Below, piece by piece: positions 24,190 to 32,690 of a stretch of 64,000 bases of DNA (position 1 is its first letter; every line of letters begins with the position of its first letter). The notes beneath the pieces were generated by a model, which was given only the letters and a program-made list of their open reading frames with translations, had not been told where the DNA came from and searched no databases. Made by a program: the position numbers and the translations under genes. The DNA comes from Achromobacter insolitus (GTDB lineage: Bacteria > Pseudomonadota > Gammaproteobacteria > Burkholderiales > Burkholderiaceae_B), in the NCBI RefSeq assembly GCF_002209555.1, contig NZ_NJIF01000002.1:496001-560000 (forward strand). Reading direction: 5' to 3'.

Positions 24190-24945
24190 ATGAATACCAG
24201 TCTGTCCTCGACTGTGCCTTTGGGCAGTCCCTTGTATGCGCAGGTCAAGCAGGCCGTGCTGGCCGCGCTGGCGCAGGGCGAATGGAAGCAGGGCGAGGCG
24301 ATACCGCCCGAGAAACTGCTGGCGGAGCGCTTCGGCGTATCCATCGGCACCTTGCGCAAGGCCATCGACGAATTGGCGGCGGAGAACATCCTGGTGCGCC
24401 ATCAGGGCCGCGGCACCTATGTGGCCGTGCATACGCGCAACCATCATTTCTTCAAGTTCTTCCGCATCGTGCGCCAGGATGGCGACAAGTCCTATCCCGC
24501 GACCGAACTGCTGCGTTTTCGCCGCGTGCGGGCATCGGCCATCGCGCGCGAGAAACTCAATCTGCCCGCCGGCGCCATGGTGTTCGAGTTCCTCAACCTG
24601 CTGTCGCTCAACGGGGACGTGGTGATGATGGACGAAATCTGCCTGCCGGAATCGTGCTTTCCGGGCATGACCGAAGCGCACCTGCGCGACCGCGCCAGCA
24701 CGCTGTATGCGCTGTACCAGGACGTCTTCGGCGTGAACGTGATCGCCACTGACGAGCGGCTACGCACCTGCGTGGCCGAGCGCATGCAGGCGCGGGCGCT
24801 CGGCGTGGCCGAAGGCAGCCCCTTGCTGGAGATCCGCCGTGTGGCGTTTTCCTATAAACGGCAGGCCGTGGAATGGCGCATATCGCGGGTGAACACCGAG
24901 CGGTACGAGTACCTGGGACAGGAGCCCTGGGAGGCTGGAGCCTGA
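24190..24945 (+). CDS. GntR family regulator, HutC/UTRA type, of the sulfolactate cluster
   Basis: Transcription factor of 251 residues. The winged helix (residues 12-80: LYAQVKQAVLAALAQGEWKQ, then FGVSIGTLRKAIDEL and RHQGRGTYVAV) is followed by a UTRA ligand domain with the GAMVFEFLNLLSLNG segment and the usual RVNTERYEYL end. It is divergent from suyA, with a shared 184-bp promoter region containing a palindrome. It is the natural candidate repressor, with sulfolactate or sulfopyruvate as a possible effector. The effector and sign of control are inferred. No strong ribosome site is seen before the ATG. Confidence 0.85.
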   Translation: MNTSLSSTVPLGSPLYAQVKQAVLAALAQGEWKQGEAIPPEKLLAERFGVSIGTLRKAIDELAAENILVRHQGRGTYVAVHTRNHHFFKFFRIVRQDGDKSYPATELLRFRRVRASAIAREKLNLPAGAMVFEFLNLLSLNGDVVMMDEICLPESCFPGMTEAHLRDRASTLYALYQDVFGVNVIATDERLRTCVAERMQARALGVAEGSPLLEIRRVAFSYKRQAVEWRISRVNTERYEYLGQEPWEAGA

Positions 24946-25005
24946 GCGTCCGACGCTGCGTCCCGCTCAAGCAGTGCTAGAATTCCTGCCGCAGTACAAA
25001 ATTTT

Positions 25006-25064
25006 TCGGCGCCGATTTGCCTGATCCGCTTGCGGGCGCCTTCCAATAAATCCAGCTAAAGAGG
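25006..25064 (+). ncRNA. SAM-II riboswitch upstream of metX
   Basis: The leader just before metX matches the SAM-II layout. Stem P1 is GGCGCC (25008-25013) with GGCGCC (25035-25040). GATTT (25014-25018) in the loop is complementary to AAATC (25048-25052), giving the pseudoknot. This is followed by the conserved GCTAAA (25055-25060) running into the ribosome site AAAGAGG (25058-25064), five bases before the ATG. In the known class, S-adenosylmethionine stabilises the pseudoknot and hides the ribosome site, shutting off translation. A TAGAAT -10-like box lies at 24978-24983. Confidence 0.85.
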
Positions 25065-25069
25065 TCCGT

Positions 25070-26329
25070 ATGACCACTCCTGCCCAGAATTTGGCCGGTG
25101 ATTCGGCCAGCGGGTTCGTACCCGCACCCGTCACGACTTCCGATTCCGTTGATCCCGGTTCGGTCGGCCTCGTCGCTCCCACCTTCATCCGATTCGATGA
25201 GCCCCTGTCCTTGCAGAGCGGCCAGTCCCTGGCCGCCTATGAACTGGCGGTCGAAACCTACGGCACGCTCAATGCCCAGCGCAGCAACGCGGTCCTGATC
25301 TGCCACGCGCTGAATGCGTCGCACCACGTGGCGGGACAGGCGGCGGACAACCCCAGCGACGTGGGCTGGTGGGACAACATGGTGGGCCCGGGCAAGCCCG
25401 TGGACACCAATATCTTCTTCGTGATCGGCGTCAATAACCTGGGCTCCTGCTTCGGCTCGACCGGTCCGGCCAGCATCAATCCAGAAACCGGCAAGCCCTG
25501 GGGCGCCGCTTTCCCTGTGCTGACCGTCGAGGACTGGGTGCGCGCGCAGGCGCGGGTCGCGGATCATTTTGGAATCGCCCGTTTCGCGGCGGTGATGGGC
25601 GGATCGCTGGGCGGCATGCAGGCGCTCAGCTGGGCCATCACCCTGCCGGATCGGGTAGCCAATTGCGTGGTCATCGCCAGCACGCCGCGCCTGTCGGCTC
25701 AGAATATCGGCTTTAACGAGGTGGCGCGCCGCGCCATCATCACCGATCCGGATTTCCACGGCGGCGATTATTACGCCCAGGACACCGTGCCGCGGCGCGG
25801 CCTGTCGGTGGCGCGCATGATCGGGCATATCACCTATCTGTCCGATGACGACATGGCCGAGAAATTCGGCCGCGCCCAGCGCTCGCCGGCCGAAAACGGG
25901 GCTTACCACTACGGCTACGACGTCGAGTTCGAGGTGGAGTCGTACCTGCGTTACCAGGGCGAGAAGTTCACCCGCTATTTCGACGCCAACACCTATCTGC
26001 TGATCACGCGCGCGCTGGACTACTTCGATCCGGCGCGTACCACCGGCGGCGACCTGTCCCGCGCGTTGGCCCCGGCCAAGGCCGATTTCCTGCTGGTGTC
26101 GTTCTCGACCGACTGGCGCTTCCCGCCGGAACGCTCGCGCGAAATCGTGCGCGCCCTGCTCAAGAATGCCAGCCCCGTGACCTACGCCGAGATCGACGCG
26201 CCGCATGGCCACGACGCGTTCCTCCTGGAAGACGCCCGCTACCACGCCGTGGTTCGCGGCTATTACGAACGCATCGCGCGCGAGCTCGGCCTCGGCGATG
26301 CCGCCCAGACCGAAGGACGTTCCGCATGA
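25070..26329 (+). CDS. metX: homoserine O-acyltransferase (MetX family)
   Basis: Alpha/beta-hydrolase-fold acyltransferase of 419 residues that activates homoserine for methionine synthesis. The nucleophile lies in MGGSLGGMQ (Ser about 179), the acid in [11 protein letters not shown] and the histidine in DAPHGHDAF. The N-terminal 35 residues are a low-complexity extension. Many proteobacterial MetX proteins use succinyl-CoA rather than acetyl-CoA, so the acyl donor is left open. A SAM-II riboswitch overlaps its ribosome site. It overlaps metW by 4 bp (ATGA), the normal betaproteobacterial pair. Confidence 0.93.
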   Translation: MTTPAQNLAGDSASGFVPAPVTTSDSVDPGSVGLVAPTFIRFDEPLSLQSGQSLAAYELAVETYGTLNAQRSNAVLICHALNASHHVAGQAADNPSDVGWWDNMVGPGKPVDTNIFFVIGVNNLGSCFGSTGPASINPETGKPWGAAFPVLTVEDWVRAQARVADHFGIARFAAVMGGSLGGMQALSWAITLPDRVANCVVIASTPRLSAQNIGFNEVARRAIITDPDFHGGDYYAQDTVPRRGLSVARMIGHITYLSDDDMAEKFGRAQRSPAENGAYHYGYDVEFEVESYLRYQGEKFTRYFDANTYLLITRALDYFDPARTTGGDLSRALAPAKADFLLVSFSTDWRFPPERSREIVRALLKNASPVTYAEIDAPHGHDAFLLEDARYHAVVRGYYERIARELGLGDAAQTEGRSA

Positions 26330-26940
26330 CTCCCGTGACTCCCCGCCCCGCGCACAGCGTCCTGCGGCCTGACCTGGCGCGTATCGCCAGCTGGATCGAG
26401 CCCGGCAGCCGCGTCCTGGACCTGGGTTGCGGCGACGGCGCGCTGCTGGCGCATCTGCGCGACCACAGGCAGGTGCGGGGCGCGGGCGTCGAGCTCGATG
26501 ACAACTGCGTCATCGCCTGCGTGCGACGCGGGGTCGAAGTGATCCAGCAGAACCTGGAAGACGGACTGGCGCTGTTCGACGACAAGCAGTTCGACACCGT
26601 GGTGCTGTCGCAGACCCTGCAATCCATGCACCGGACCGAACACATCCTGCGCGAAATGGCGCGGGTGGCGCGCTTTGGCGTCGTGTCGTTTCCCAACTTT
26701 GGCTACTGGCCGCATGGCTGGGCCATCCTGCGCGGCCGCATGCCAGTGACGGGCCAGATGCCCTACCAGTGGTACAACACGCCGAACATCCACCTGTGCA
26801 CGTTGCGTGACTTCGAACAGCTGGCCGGCGAATTGAAGCTCAGCATTCTCGAGCGCGCCACCTTCAACGAAGGGCGTGAAGTGAAGGTGTTGCCCAGCTG
26901 GCGCAGCACGCTGGCGGTGTACCGTTTCGCGTCGCCCTGA
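26326..26940 (+). CDS. metW: methionine biosynthesis protein MetW
   Basis: Methyltransferase-like protein of 204 residues. The SAM-binding motif [16 protein letters not shown] lies near residue 27, with GVELDD in the next strand. MetW is required together with MetX for homoserine acylation in several proteobacteria, where it acts as a partner of MetX rather than as a proven methyltransferase. The start overlaps the metX stop, so the SAM-II switch likely controls it by coupling. No membrane segment or signal is present. Confidence 0.92.
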   Translation: MTPVTPRPAHSVLRPDLARIASWIEPGSRVLDLGCGDGALLAHLRDHRQVRGAGVELDDNCVIACVRRGVEVIQQNLEDGLALFDDKQFDTVVLSQTLQSMHRTEHILREMARVARFGVVSFPNFGYWPHGWAILRGRMPVTGQMPYQWYNTPNIHLCTLRDFEQLAGELKLSILERATFNEGREVKVLPSWRSTLAVYRFASP

Positions 26941-26987
26941 CATTCCGACACGCATCCTGTCTGCAACGCGGGCCGGTAGGCCCTAAA

Positions 26988-28292
26988 ATGCCGCAAGCCT
27001 GTGGCCGCCAGCGGCGCGCCGGCGTGTTTCAGGAGACCGTCATTACCGTTGCATCCAACGTCTATACCAGCCCCCGCGTGGCCCCTTTGCTGGTCCTGGG
27101 CTTTGCCAGCGGATTGCCGCTGGCCCTGACCAGCGGGACCTTGCAGGCCTGGGCCACGGTGGAAAACGTGCCGCTGCAGCAGATCGGTTTCCTGACCCTG
27201 GTGGGCAGCGCCTATACCCTCAAGTTTCTCTGGGCCCCGCTGGTGGACCGCTATGCGCCGCCGTTGCTGGGCCGGCGCCGCGGCTGGATGCTGCTGACCC
27301 AGTTGCTGCTGGCCGTGGCCATCATGGTCATGGGCGCATTGTCGCCGTCGTCTGCGTTGCAGACCCTGGCGCTGCTGGCCGTGCTGGTGGCCTTTCTGTC
27401 GGCCACGCAGGACATCGCTTTCGACGCGTATTGCACGGACGTGCTGCGCAAGGAGGAGCGCGGCGCGGGCGCGGCCATCAAGGTCATGGGCTACCGGCTG
27501 GCGATGATCGTGTCCGGCGGGCTGGCGCTGATCCTCGCGGACCAATGGATAGGCTGGGGCAATACCTACGTGCTGATGGGCGGGCTGATGCTGTTATGCA
27601 CGCTGGCCACGTTCTGGGCGCCCGAGCCCGAGAACGTCGCCAATCCGCCGCGCACGTTGCGCGAGGCCGTGGGCGAGCCATTGCGCGAATTCTTCACCCG
27701 GCGTGGCGCGTTGGCCGTGCTGCTGCTGATCGTGCTGTACAAGCTGGGCGATGCGTTCGCGGGCGCCTTGTCCACTACCTTCCTGATCCGCGGCGCGGGC
27801 TTCACGCCGACGGAAGTGGGTACGGTGAACAAGGTGCTGGGACTGGCCGCCACCATTGTCGGCGCGCTGGCCGGCGGATCGATCATGTCGCGCTGGGGCC
27901 TGTACCGGTCGCTGATGGCATTCGGGCTGCTGCAAGCGGTGTCGAACCTGGCGTATTGGCTGATCGCCGTCAGCCCCAAGAATCTTTGGCTGATGGCGGC
28001 AGGGGTGGGCATAGAAAACCTGTGTGGCGGCCTGGGCACGGCGTCCTTTGTCGGCCTGTTGATGGCGCTATGCCGCCAGCGGTTCTCCGCCACCCAGTTC
28101 GCCCTGCTGTCGGCGTTGTCGGCCGTGGGCCGCACGTATCTGGCCGGCCCGCTCACGCCGCCGCTGGTCAATGCCATGGGCTGGCCCGGTTTCTTCCTGT
28201 TGACCGTAGTGATCGCGCTGCCCGGCCTGGTGCTGCTGCACTTGTTGCGGGGCACGATAGAAACCATGGAGAAGCAGGGCGACGAAGCCTAG
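26988..28292 (+). CDS. ampG: AmpG-like muropeptide permease (MFS)
   Basis: Inner-membrane major-facilitator permease of up to 434 residues with about twelve hydrophobic segments. AmpG features include LGFASGLPLALTSGTLQAW, FLWAPLVDRY, RRRGWMLLTQ and QDIAFDAYCTDVL. It imports anhydro-muropeptides for cell-wall recycling and so affects AmpC induction where present. The start is uncertain. ATG 26988 gives a long, charged N-terminus, while the best ribosome site (AGGAG, 27031-27035) stands six bases before an in-frame ATT at 27042. A strong bidirectional terminator follows. Confidence 0.88.
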   Translation: MPQACGRQRRAGVFQETVITVASNVYTSPRVAPLLVLGFASGLPLALTSGTLQAWATVENVPLQQIGFLTLVGSAYTLKFLWAPLVDRYAPPLLGRRRGWMLLTQLLLAVAIMVMGALSPSSALQTLALLAVLVAFLSATQDIAFDAYCTDVLRKEERGAGAAIKVMGYRLAMIVSGGLALILADQWIGWGNTYVLMGGLMLLCTLATFWAPEPENVANPPRTLREAVGEPLREFFTRRGALAVLLLIVLYKLGDAFAGALSTTFLIRGAGFTPTEVGTVNKVLGLAATIVGALAGGSIMSRWGLYRSLMAFGLLQAVSNLAYWLIAVSPKNLWLMAAGVGIENLCGGLGTASFVGLLMALCRQRFSATQFALLSALSAVGRTYLAGPLTPPLVNAMGWPGFFLLTVVIALPGLVLLHLLRGTIETMEKQGDEA

Positions 28293-28308
28293 GATGCGGA
28301 TCCCATAA

Positions 28309-28334
28309 AAAAACGGCGCCGAGGCGCCGTTTTT
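28309..28334. terminator. bidirectional intrinsic terminator between ampG and the usp gene
   Basis: CGGCGCC (28314-28320) and GGCGCCG (28323-28329) form a GC stem. It is flanked by AAAAA on the left and TTTTT on the right, which also pair. It can end transcription from both converging genes. Confidence 0.9.
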
Positions 28335-28349
28335 CATGCCCGCAAGGGA

Positions 28350-29219
28350 TTATTCCTCGCCGAGCAGCCTGACGATCAGCACGTCGCTGGGCAGCGATTC
28401 CAGCAGGCGTTCGGCGACGCTGCCGATGGCGGTGCGCAGGATGCCCGTGCGACCGTGCGTGCCGGTCACGACCAGGTCGGAACGGTGGTTGAACGAATAC
28501 TCCGACAGCACGGTTTCCGGCTGCCCGCATTCCAGAACCACCTTGGGGGCGGGGACCTGGGCCAGTTCGGGCGTTTCGGCGATGAACTCGCGGGCGCTCT
28601 GTTCCGCGGCCTTGTAGAAGTTGCGCGTGACGGCATCGTCCGGCACGTTCTTGCCCTGGAATGGGACGTCGTAGGAGTGGAACAGGGTCAGGTCCGCGTT
28701 CGGCACGAGTTGCAGCGCGGCGCGCAGGGCCTGGCGCGAACCCGCGGAGAAGTCGGTCGCAACCAGAACGTCGCGGTACGGCCGGCGCGGGCGGGTCTTG
28801 ACGACCAGCACGGGGTGGCGCGCCTGGCGGGCCAGCTTTTCCACCGTGGTTCCCAGCAGCAGGCGGCCCAGCGTTTCATCGCGCGCGGTGCCGGTCACGA
28901 TCAGCGAACAACCGTAGCTGTCGGCGGTTTCCATGATGCGGGCCAGCGGATCGCCGCTGACCACCACGACTTCTGTCGGCACGTCGGCCGCCGCCAGGTC
29001 TTCGGCCAGCTCGCGCTCGGCCACGGCCTTGTGGTCCGTCGACAGGCGTCGCCATACGGGCGTGGTCAGGCGGGCCGGCGTGGCATGGGATTCCATGACA
29101 TGCAGGACGATGAGCTTGGTATTGAGTTCCTTGGCCAGTTGCAGCGCGCGGTCCAGGGCGCGGTCGCCGCGCGCGCTCAGATCGGTCGCTAGAAGGATGG
29201 GGCCAGTTTGCTGTGTCAT
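28350..29219 (-). CDS. universal stress protein, tandem Usp domains
   Basis: A 289-residue protein with two Usp (UspA-like) domains. Domain 1 (about residues 5-145) begins ILLATDLSARGDRALDRAL and ends near LLGTTVEKLARQARHPVLVV. Domain 2 (about residues 150-285) has VLVATDFSAGSRQALRA and the ATP-binding GTHGRTGILRTAIGSVAERLL pattern. Such proteins are cytosolic, often bind ATP and are induced by stress; the precise role is unknown. ATG 29219 is preceded by GGGAGAG, and the open frame upstream is shadow-like. Confidence 0.9.
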   Translation of the reverse strand: MTQQTGPILLATDLSARGDRALDRALQLAKELNTKLIVLHVMESHATPARLTTPVWRRLSTDHKAVAERELAEDLAAADVPTEVVVVSGDPLARIMETADSYGCSLIVTGTARDETLGRLLLGTTVEKLARQARHPVLVVKTRPRRPYRDVLVATDFSAGSRQALRAALQLVPNADLTLFHSYDVPFQGKNVPDDAVTRNFYKAAEQSAREFIAETPELAQVPAPKVVLECGQPETVLSEYSFNHRSDLVVTGTHGRTGILRTAIGSVAERLLESLPSDVLIVRLLGEE

Positions 29220-29441
29220 ACGTTCTCTCCCGGTTGTGACCAGAGCGCCGACTCCCGCGTGCGTGCGTTCCAGCCGTTCCGCCCTCGCGGGCACATCCCC
29301 ATTGTCCCGCGGCCTTGCGGAGGGGGACTTGATAGATATCAACGCAAAGTCGAGGGTAAGGGATGGCGCGCGCGCAGGCAATGGCCGCCCGCCGCGGCGC
29401 CGGCTTAATACAATGGGGCCAGTTCAACTCCCCGCCTTCCC

Positions 29442-30080
29442 ATGTTCCCGGATCTGTCGCCCGCTCTGCTGCACACGCTGTATCTCGTCGCCATCGTGGC
29501 GGAAGCGATGACCGCGGCGCTTTCGGCCGGCAGGCGCGACATGGACTGGATGGGGGTCTGCATCATCGCCTGCGTGACGGCGCTGGGCGGCGGCTCGCTG
29601 CGGGACGTCCTGCTCGGGCACTATCCCCTGACCTGGGTGGTGCATCCCGAATATCTTTGGATGACCGCCGGCGCCGCGATCTTCACTGCCTTGATCGCAC
29701 CGGTCATGCGGCGCCTGCGCAGCCTATTCCTGCTGGCCGACGCGCTGGGCCTGGTGGCCTTTACCGTCATCGGCTGCCAGGTGGCGCAGCTGATGCAGCT
29801 GCCGGTCACGGTGGTGCTGATCAGCGGCATGATCACTGGCTGCGCGGGCGGGGTGCTGCGCGACGTGTTGTGCAACGAGGTGCCGCTGCTGTTCCGCAAG
29901 GAACTCTACGCCAGCGTGTCCTTCGTCACAGGCGGCCTGTACCTGGGCGGGCAGGCCCTGGGGCTGTCCGCCAACGCCGCCGTGCCGATCGCACTGGCGG
30001 CGGGCCTGGCGGTTCGCCTGCTGGCCCTGCGGTTCAACTGGCAGATGCCGAAGTTCGTGTACCGCGACGATTGGGACTGA
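29442..30080 (+). CDS. trimeric intracellular cation channel (TRIC/UPF0126) family protein
   Basis: Inner-membrane protein of 212 residues with about seven hydrophobic helices, built from two repeats. Each repeat carries the family motif: GGGSLRDVLLG near residue 48 and GCAGGVLRDVLCNEVP near residue 134. Prokaryotic relatives (YadS/YicG type) are potassium-permeable channels of uncertain physiological role. The gene is single, with no operon partner on its strand except the GntR gene 110 bp downstream. The ATG gives the expected N-terminus just before the first helix. Confidence 0.88.
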   Translation: MFPDLSPALLHTLYLVAIVAEAMTAALSAGRRDMDWMGVCIIACVTALGGGSLRDVLLGHYPLTWVVHPEYLWMTAGAAIFTALIAPVMRRLRSLFLLADALGLVAFTVIGCQVAQLMQLPVTVVLISGMITGCAGGVLRDVLCNEVPLLFRKELYASVSFVTGGLYLGGQALGLSANAAVPIALAAGLAVRLLALRFNWQMPKFVYRDDWD

Positions 30081-30190
30081 AGGCAGGGCGGCAGGGCGCT
30101 CTGCAACAATTTTCTTATTTATGTTTCAAGAAATTTCTAGTATCTTCAGCATGTCTCATACCATGCATCGCGCAGTACAAGGGGAGCCGA

Positions 30191-30892
30191 TTGGACGTCA
30201 AAGCGCCCGCCACGATTCCGTATTTCCTACAGGAACAGATTCGTGAACTGATCGTGGACGGCACGATCCGGCCCGGCCAGCCGTTGCGTGAGCAGGAACT
30301 GGAGCAACGTTTCGGCACCAGCCGCAGCCCGATCCGCGAGGCGCTGCGCCTGCTGGAACTGAGCGGCCTGGTCACGCATATCCAGCGCAAGGGCTTCCGT
30401 GTCACCCTCTATACCGAAGCGCAGATCCGCCATCTGTACCTGCTGCGCGCGGAGCTGGAATCCTATTGCCTGCGCCAGGCGGCGGAGGTCGATGACCTGA
30501 CGCCCTTGCTGGCCGAGCAGCGTGGCCACGACGCAGCCATCGGGACCGCGTTGGCTGCGGGGGATGCGCAAGGCGCAATCGCGGCGGCGTGCGAGTTCTA
30601 TCTGGCTGCGGCCCGCAGCACGGGCAATACCCCGCTGGCCAGCATGCTAAGCAAGCTTTACGAACAGATCGAGCCCCTGCGCTACCTGCTGGCCAGGCAG
30701 GCGATGCCGTTCACCGGGATCCAGGTCTGCACTCGCGGCGTCATCGAGGCGCTGGCCGTTCGCGATGTCGAGCGCGCGGCCGGCATGACGCGCAGCTACC
30801 TGGCGGATGTGTTGCCGGGCGTACTGGAAGCGTACCGCTACGCTTCGCTGCAGGACGAAGAAGAGCCCGCGCCGCGCTACGGCCGCGCCTGA
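30191..30892 (+). CDS. GntR family transcriptional regulator, FCD type (TTG start)
   Basis: A regulator of 233 residues. The winged helix spans residues 8-75 (FLQEQIRELIVDGTIRPGQPL and FGTSRSPIREALRLLELSG), and the helical FCD effector domain has QIRHLYLLRAELE and a late RGVIEAL helix with metal/ligand-type residues. The start is TTG 30191 with GGGGAG five bases upstream; the upstream frame is a shadow of the TRIC gene. An AGAAATTTCT palindrome (30129-30138) in its own leader is a candidate autoregulatory site. It converges on pxpA (22 bp apart). Its target is unknown. Confidence 0.83.
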   Translation: MDVKAPATIPYFLQEQIRELIVDGTIRPGQPLREQELEQRFGTSRSPIREALRLLELSGLVTHIQRKGFRVTLYTEAQIRHLYLLRAELESYCLRQAAEVDDLTPLLAEQRGHDAAIGTALAAGDAQGAIAAACEFYLAAARSTGNTPLASMLSKLYEQIEPLRYLLARQAMPFTGIQVCTRGVIEALAVRDVERAAGMTRSYLADVLPGVLEAYRYASLQDEEEPAPRYGRA

Positions 30893-30913
30893 GCCGGCCG
30901 CTGGCGGCGCACG

Positions 30914-31681
30914 CTAGCCCCTCGGAGGCGTGCGCACTTCAATGCCCGCGTGTTCCAGCGCCCGGCGGATGCCATCCGCGAAGAGCAGCGCGTTCGGCTG
31001 GTCGCCATGGATGCAGAGTGTGTCCGCCTGGACCGGCACGTCCTTGCCGTCGACCGACCGCACTTTGCCTTCGCGCACCATGCGCACCACTTGCGCGACC
31101 GCCTGATCCAGATCTTCAATCATCGCGCCCGCGCGCGAGCGCGGCGTAAGCGAGCCGTCGTCCTGGTAGGAGCGGTCGGCAAAGACTTCGTTGGCGGCGG
31201 CCAGGCCGATGGCGCGGGCAGCGTCGATCAGTTTGCTGCCCGCCAGCCCGTACAGGATCAGCGAGGGGTCCACGTCTTTGACCGCCTGGCAGATCGCGCG
31301 CGCCAGGCCTTCGTCCTTGGCAGCCATGTTGTAGAGCGCGCCATGCGCCTTGACGTGATGCAGGCGCGCGCCCTGCGAGGCGGCCACGCCGGCCAGCGCG
31401 CCTATCTGATAGACCACGATGTCGTAGGCCTCGTCAGGGCTGATCTGGATGACGCGGCGGCCGAAGCCAGCCAGATCCTGCAGGCTGGGATGGGCGCCCA
31501 GCGCCACGCCGCGCGCCAGCGCGGCCGCCACGGTCTTGCGCATGGTGGCGGGGTCGCCGCCATGGAAGCCGCAGGCGATGTTGGCGGAGCTGACGAACTG
31601 CAGCACCGCCGCATCGTTGCCCATGGTCCAGGCGCCATAGCTTTCGCCCATGTCGCAATTCATGTCGATGCGGGTGGTCAT
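30914..31681 (-). CDS. pxpA: 5-oxoprolinase subunit A (LamB/YcsF family)
   Basis: Component of ATP-dependent 5-oxoprolinase, which opens pyroglutamate to glutamate in the cytosol. The protein has 255 residues, normal for PxpA. Family motifs are DMNCDMGESYGAW at the N-terminus, SANIACGFHGGDPATM near residue 32, VKAHGALYN near residue 110 and CIHGDQPNA near the C-terminus. It is the last of a minus-strand operon: VOC protein, pxpB, pxpC, pxpA. The gap to pxpC is 13 bp. Non-enzymatic pyroglutamate removal is the known physiological role. Confidence 0.92.
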   Translation of the reverse strand: MTTRIDMNCDMGESYGAWTMGNDAAVLQFVSSANIACGFHGGDPATMRKTVAAALARGVALGAHPSLQDLAGFGRRVIQISPDEAYDIVVYQIGALAGVAASQGARLHHVKAHGALYNMAAKDEGLARAICQAVKDVDPSLILYGLAGSKLIDAARAIGLAAANEVFADRSYQDDGSLTPRSRAGAMIEDLDQAVAQVVRMVREGKVRSVDGKDVPVQADTLCIHGDQPNALLFADGIRRALEHAGIEVRTPPRG

Positions 31682-31694
31682 GGCAAATTCCTTT

Positions 31695-32690
31695 CTAGGC
31701 GAGGAGCGCGCGCAATGGCGCCAGCGCGTCCTGCAATTGCGTGAAGGCGCGTTCGCGCTCGCTGTCCAGCCGCTGCGCGTCTTCCAGCGCGATCAGCTGG
31801 AAGCGCAGGGTCTGGCCGGGAGCGCACTGCGCCAGGACGGGCAAATCCACCGAGGCGACCTGCGCGATCTTGGGATAGCCGCCGGTGGTCTGGCGATCGG
31901 CCATGAGGATGATGGCCTCGCCGCCCGAAGGCACCTGCACAGTGCCGAAGCAGGCGGCCTCCGATAGCATCTGGCGCGGCTGGCTCATGGACAGCGCCGG
32001 GCCGAGCAGACGGTAGCCCATGCGGTCGGACTGCGGGCTGATGCGGAATTCCGCGCCGCCGTCAAAGGCCTCGCGGGTAGCCTCGGAGAATTCGTCCCAA
32101 TGCATGCCGGGCAGGAAGCGGATGTGCTCGCGGCGCTTGGCCCCCAGAGAAGCCGGCAGATAGACCCGCTGATTCCACAGCGCTTCCTGCAGGGCGTCCA
32201 GGTCGCGGTCTGGGGGGAGCGGAGCATGCAGCGGCACCTGATCGCCCTTGGCCAGCGCGCGTCCCTGGAAGCCGCCGAAACCGCTGCGCAGATAGGTGCT
32301 TTCGCTGCCCATGACGCGCGGCAGCGCAAAGCCGCCGTGCACTGCAAGATAAGCGCGCACGCCGGCGGCCGGTTTGGCGCCGAAGGCCAGCGTGTCGCCG
32401 GCCCGCGCCACCAGGGGACGATGGATCGGGATGTCCTGGCCATTGAGGGTGGCGCCGAGGTCGGCGCCGGCCAGCGCGAAACAGGCCGCCGCGTCAAAGC
32501 GCAGGGTCGGACCGGTCAGGGTCATTTCAAGCGTGGCGTGTTCGTCCAAATTGCCGGCCAGCGCGTTGGCCAGCCGGTGCGCGCGTTCGTCCATGGCGCC
32601 CGCGGCCGGGATGCCCTGATGCTGGTAGCCCTCGCGGCCGCGGTCCTGGAAGCTGGACAGCATGCCGGGCTTGAGAACGGTCACGCTCAT
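31695..32690 (-). CDS. pxpC: 5-oxoprolinase subunit C (biotin-dependent carboxyltransferase-like, KipA family)
   Basis: A 331-residue subunit of 5-oxoprolinase. It has GMLSSFQDRGREGYQHQGIP at the N-terminus, a central SFRISPQSDRMGYRLLG-like segment (residues about 205-220) and the QTTGGYPKIAQV motif near residue 285. The fold is related to carboxyltransferase and urea amidolyase domains. ATG 32690 overlaps the pxpB stop by 4 bp, indicating translational coupling. The N-terminal extension available in the open frame is a shadow of pxpB. PxpB and PxpC form a complex that acts with PxpA. Confidence 0.9.
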   Translation of the reverse strand: MSVTVLKPGMLSSFQDRGREGYQHQGIPAAGAMDERAHRLANALAGNLDEHATLEMTLTGPTLRFDAAACFALAGADLGATLNGQDIPIHRPLVARAGDTLAFGAKPAAGVRAYLAVHGGFALPRVMGSESTYLRSGFGGFQGRALAKGDQVPLHAPLPPDRDLDALQEALWNQRVYLPASLGAKRREHIRFLPGMHWDEFSEATREAFDGGAEFRISPQSDRMGYRLLGPALSMSQPRQMLSEAACFGTVQVPSGGEAIILMADRQTTGGYPKIAQVASVDLPVLAQCAPGQTLRFQLIALEDAQRLDSERERAFTQLQDALAPLRALLA

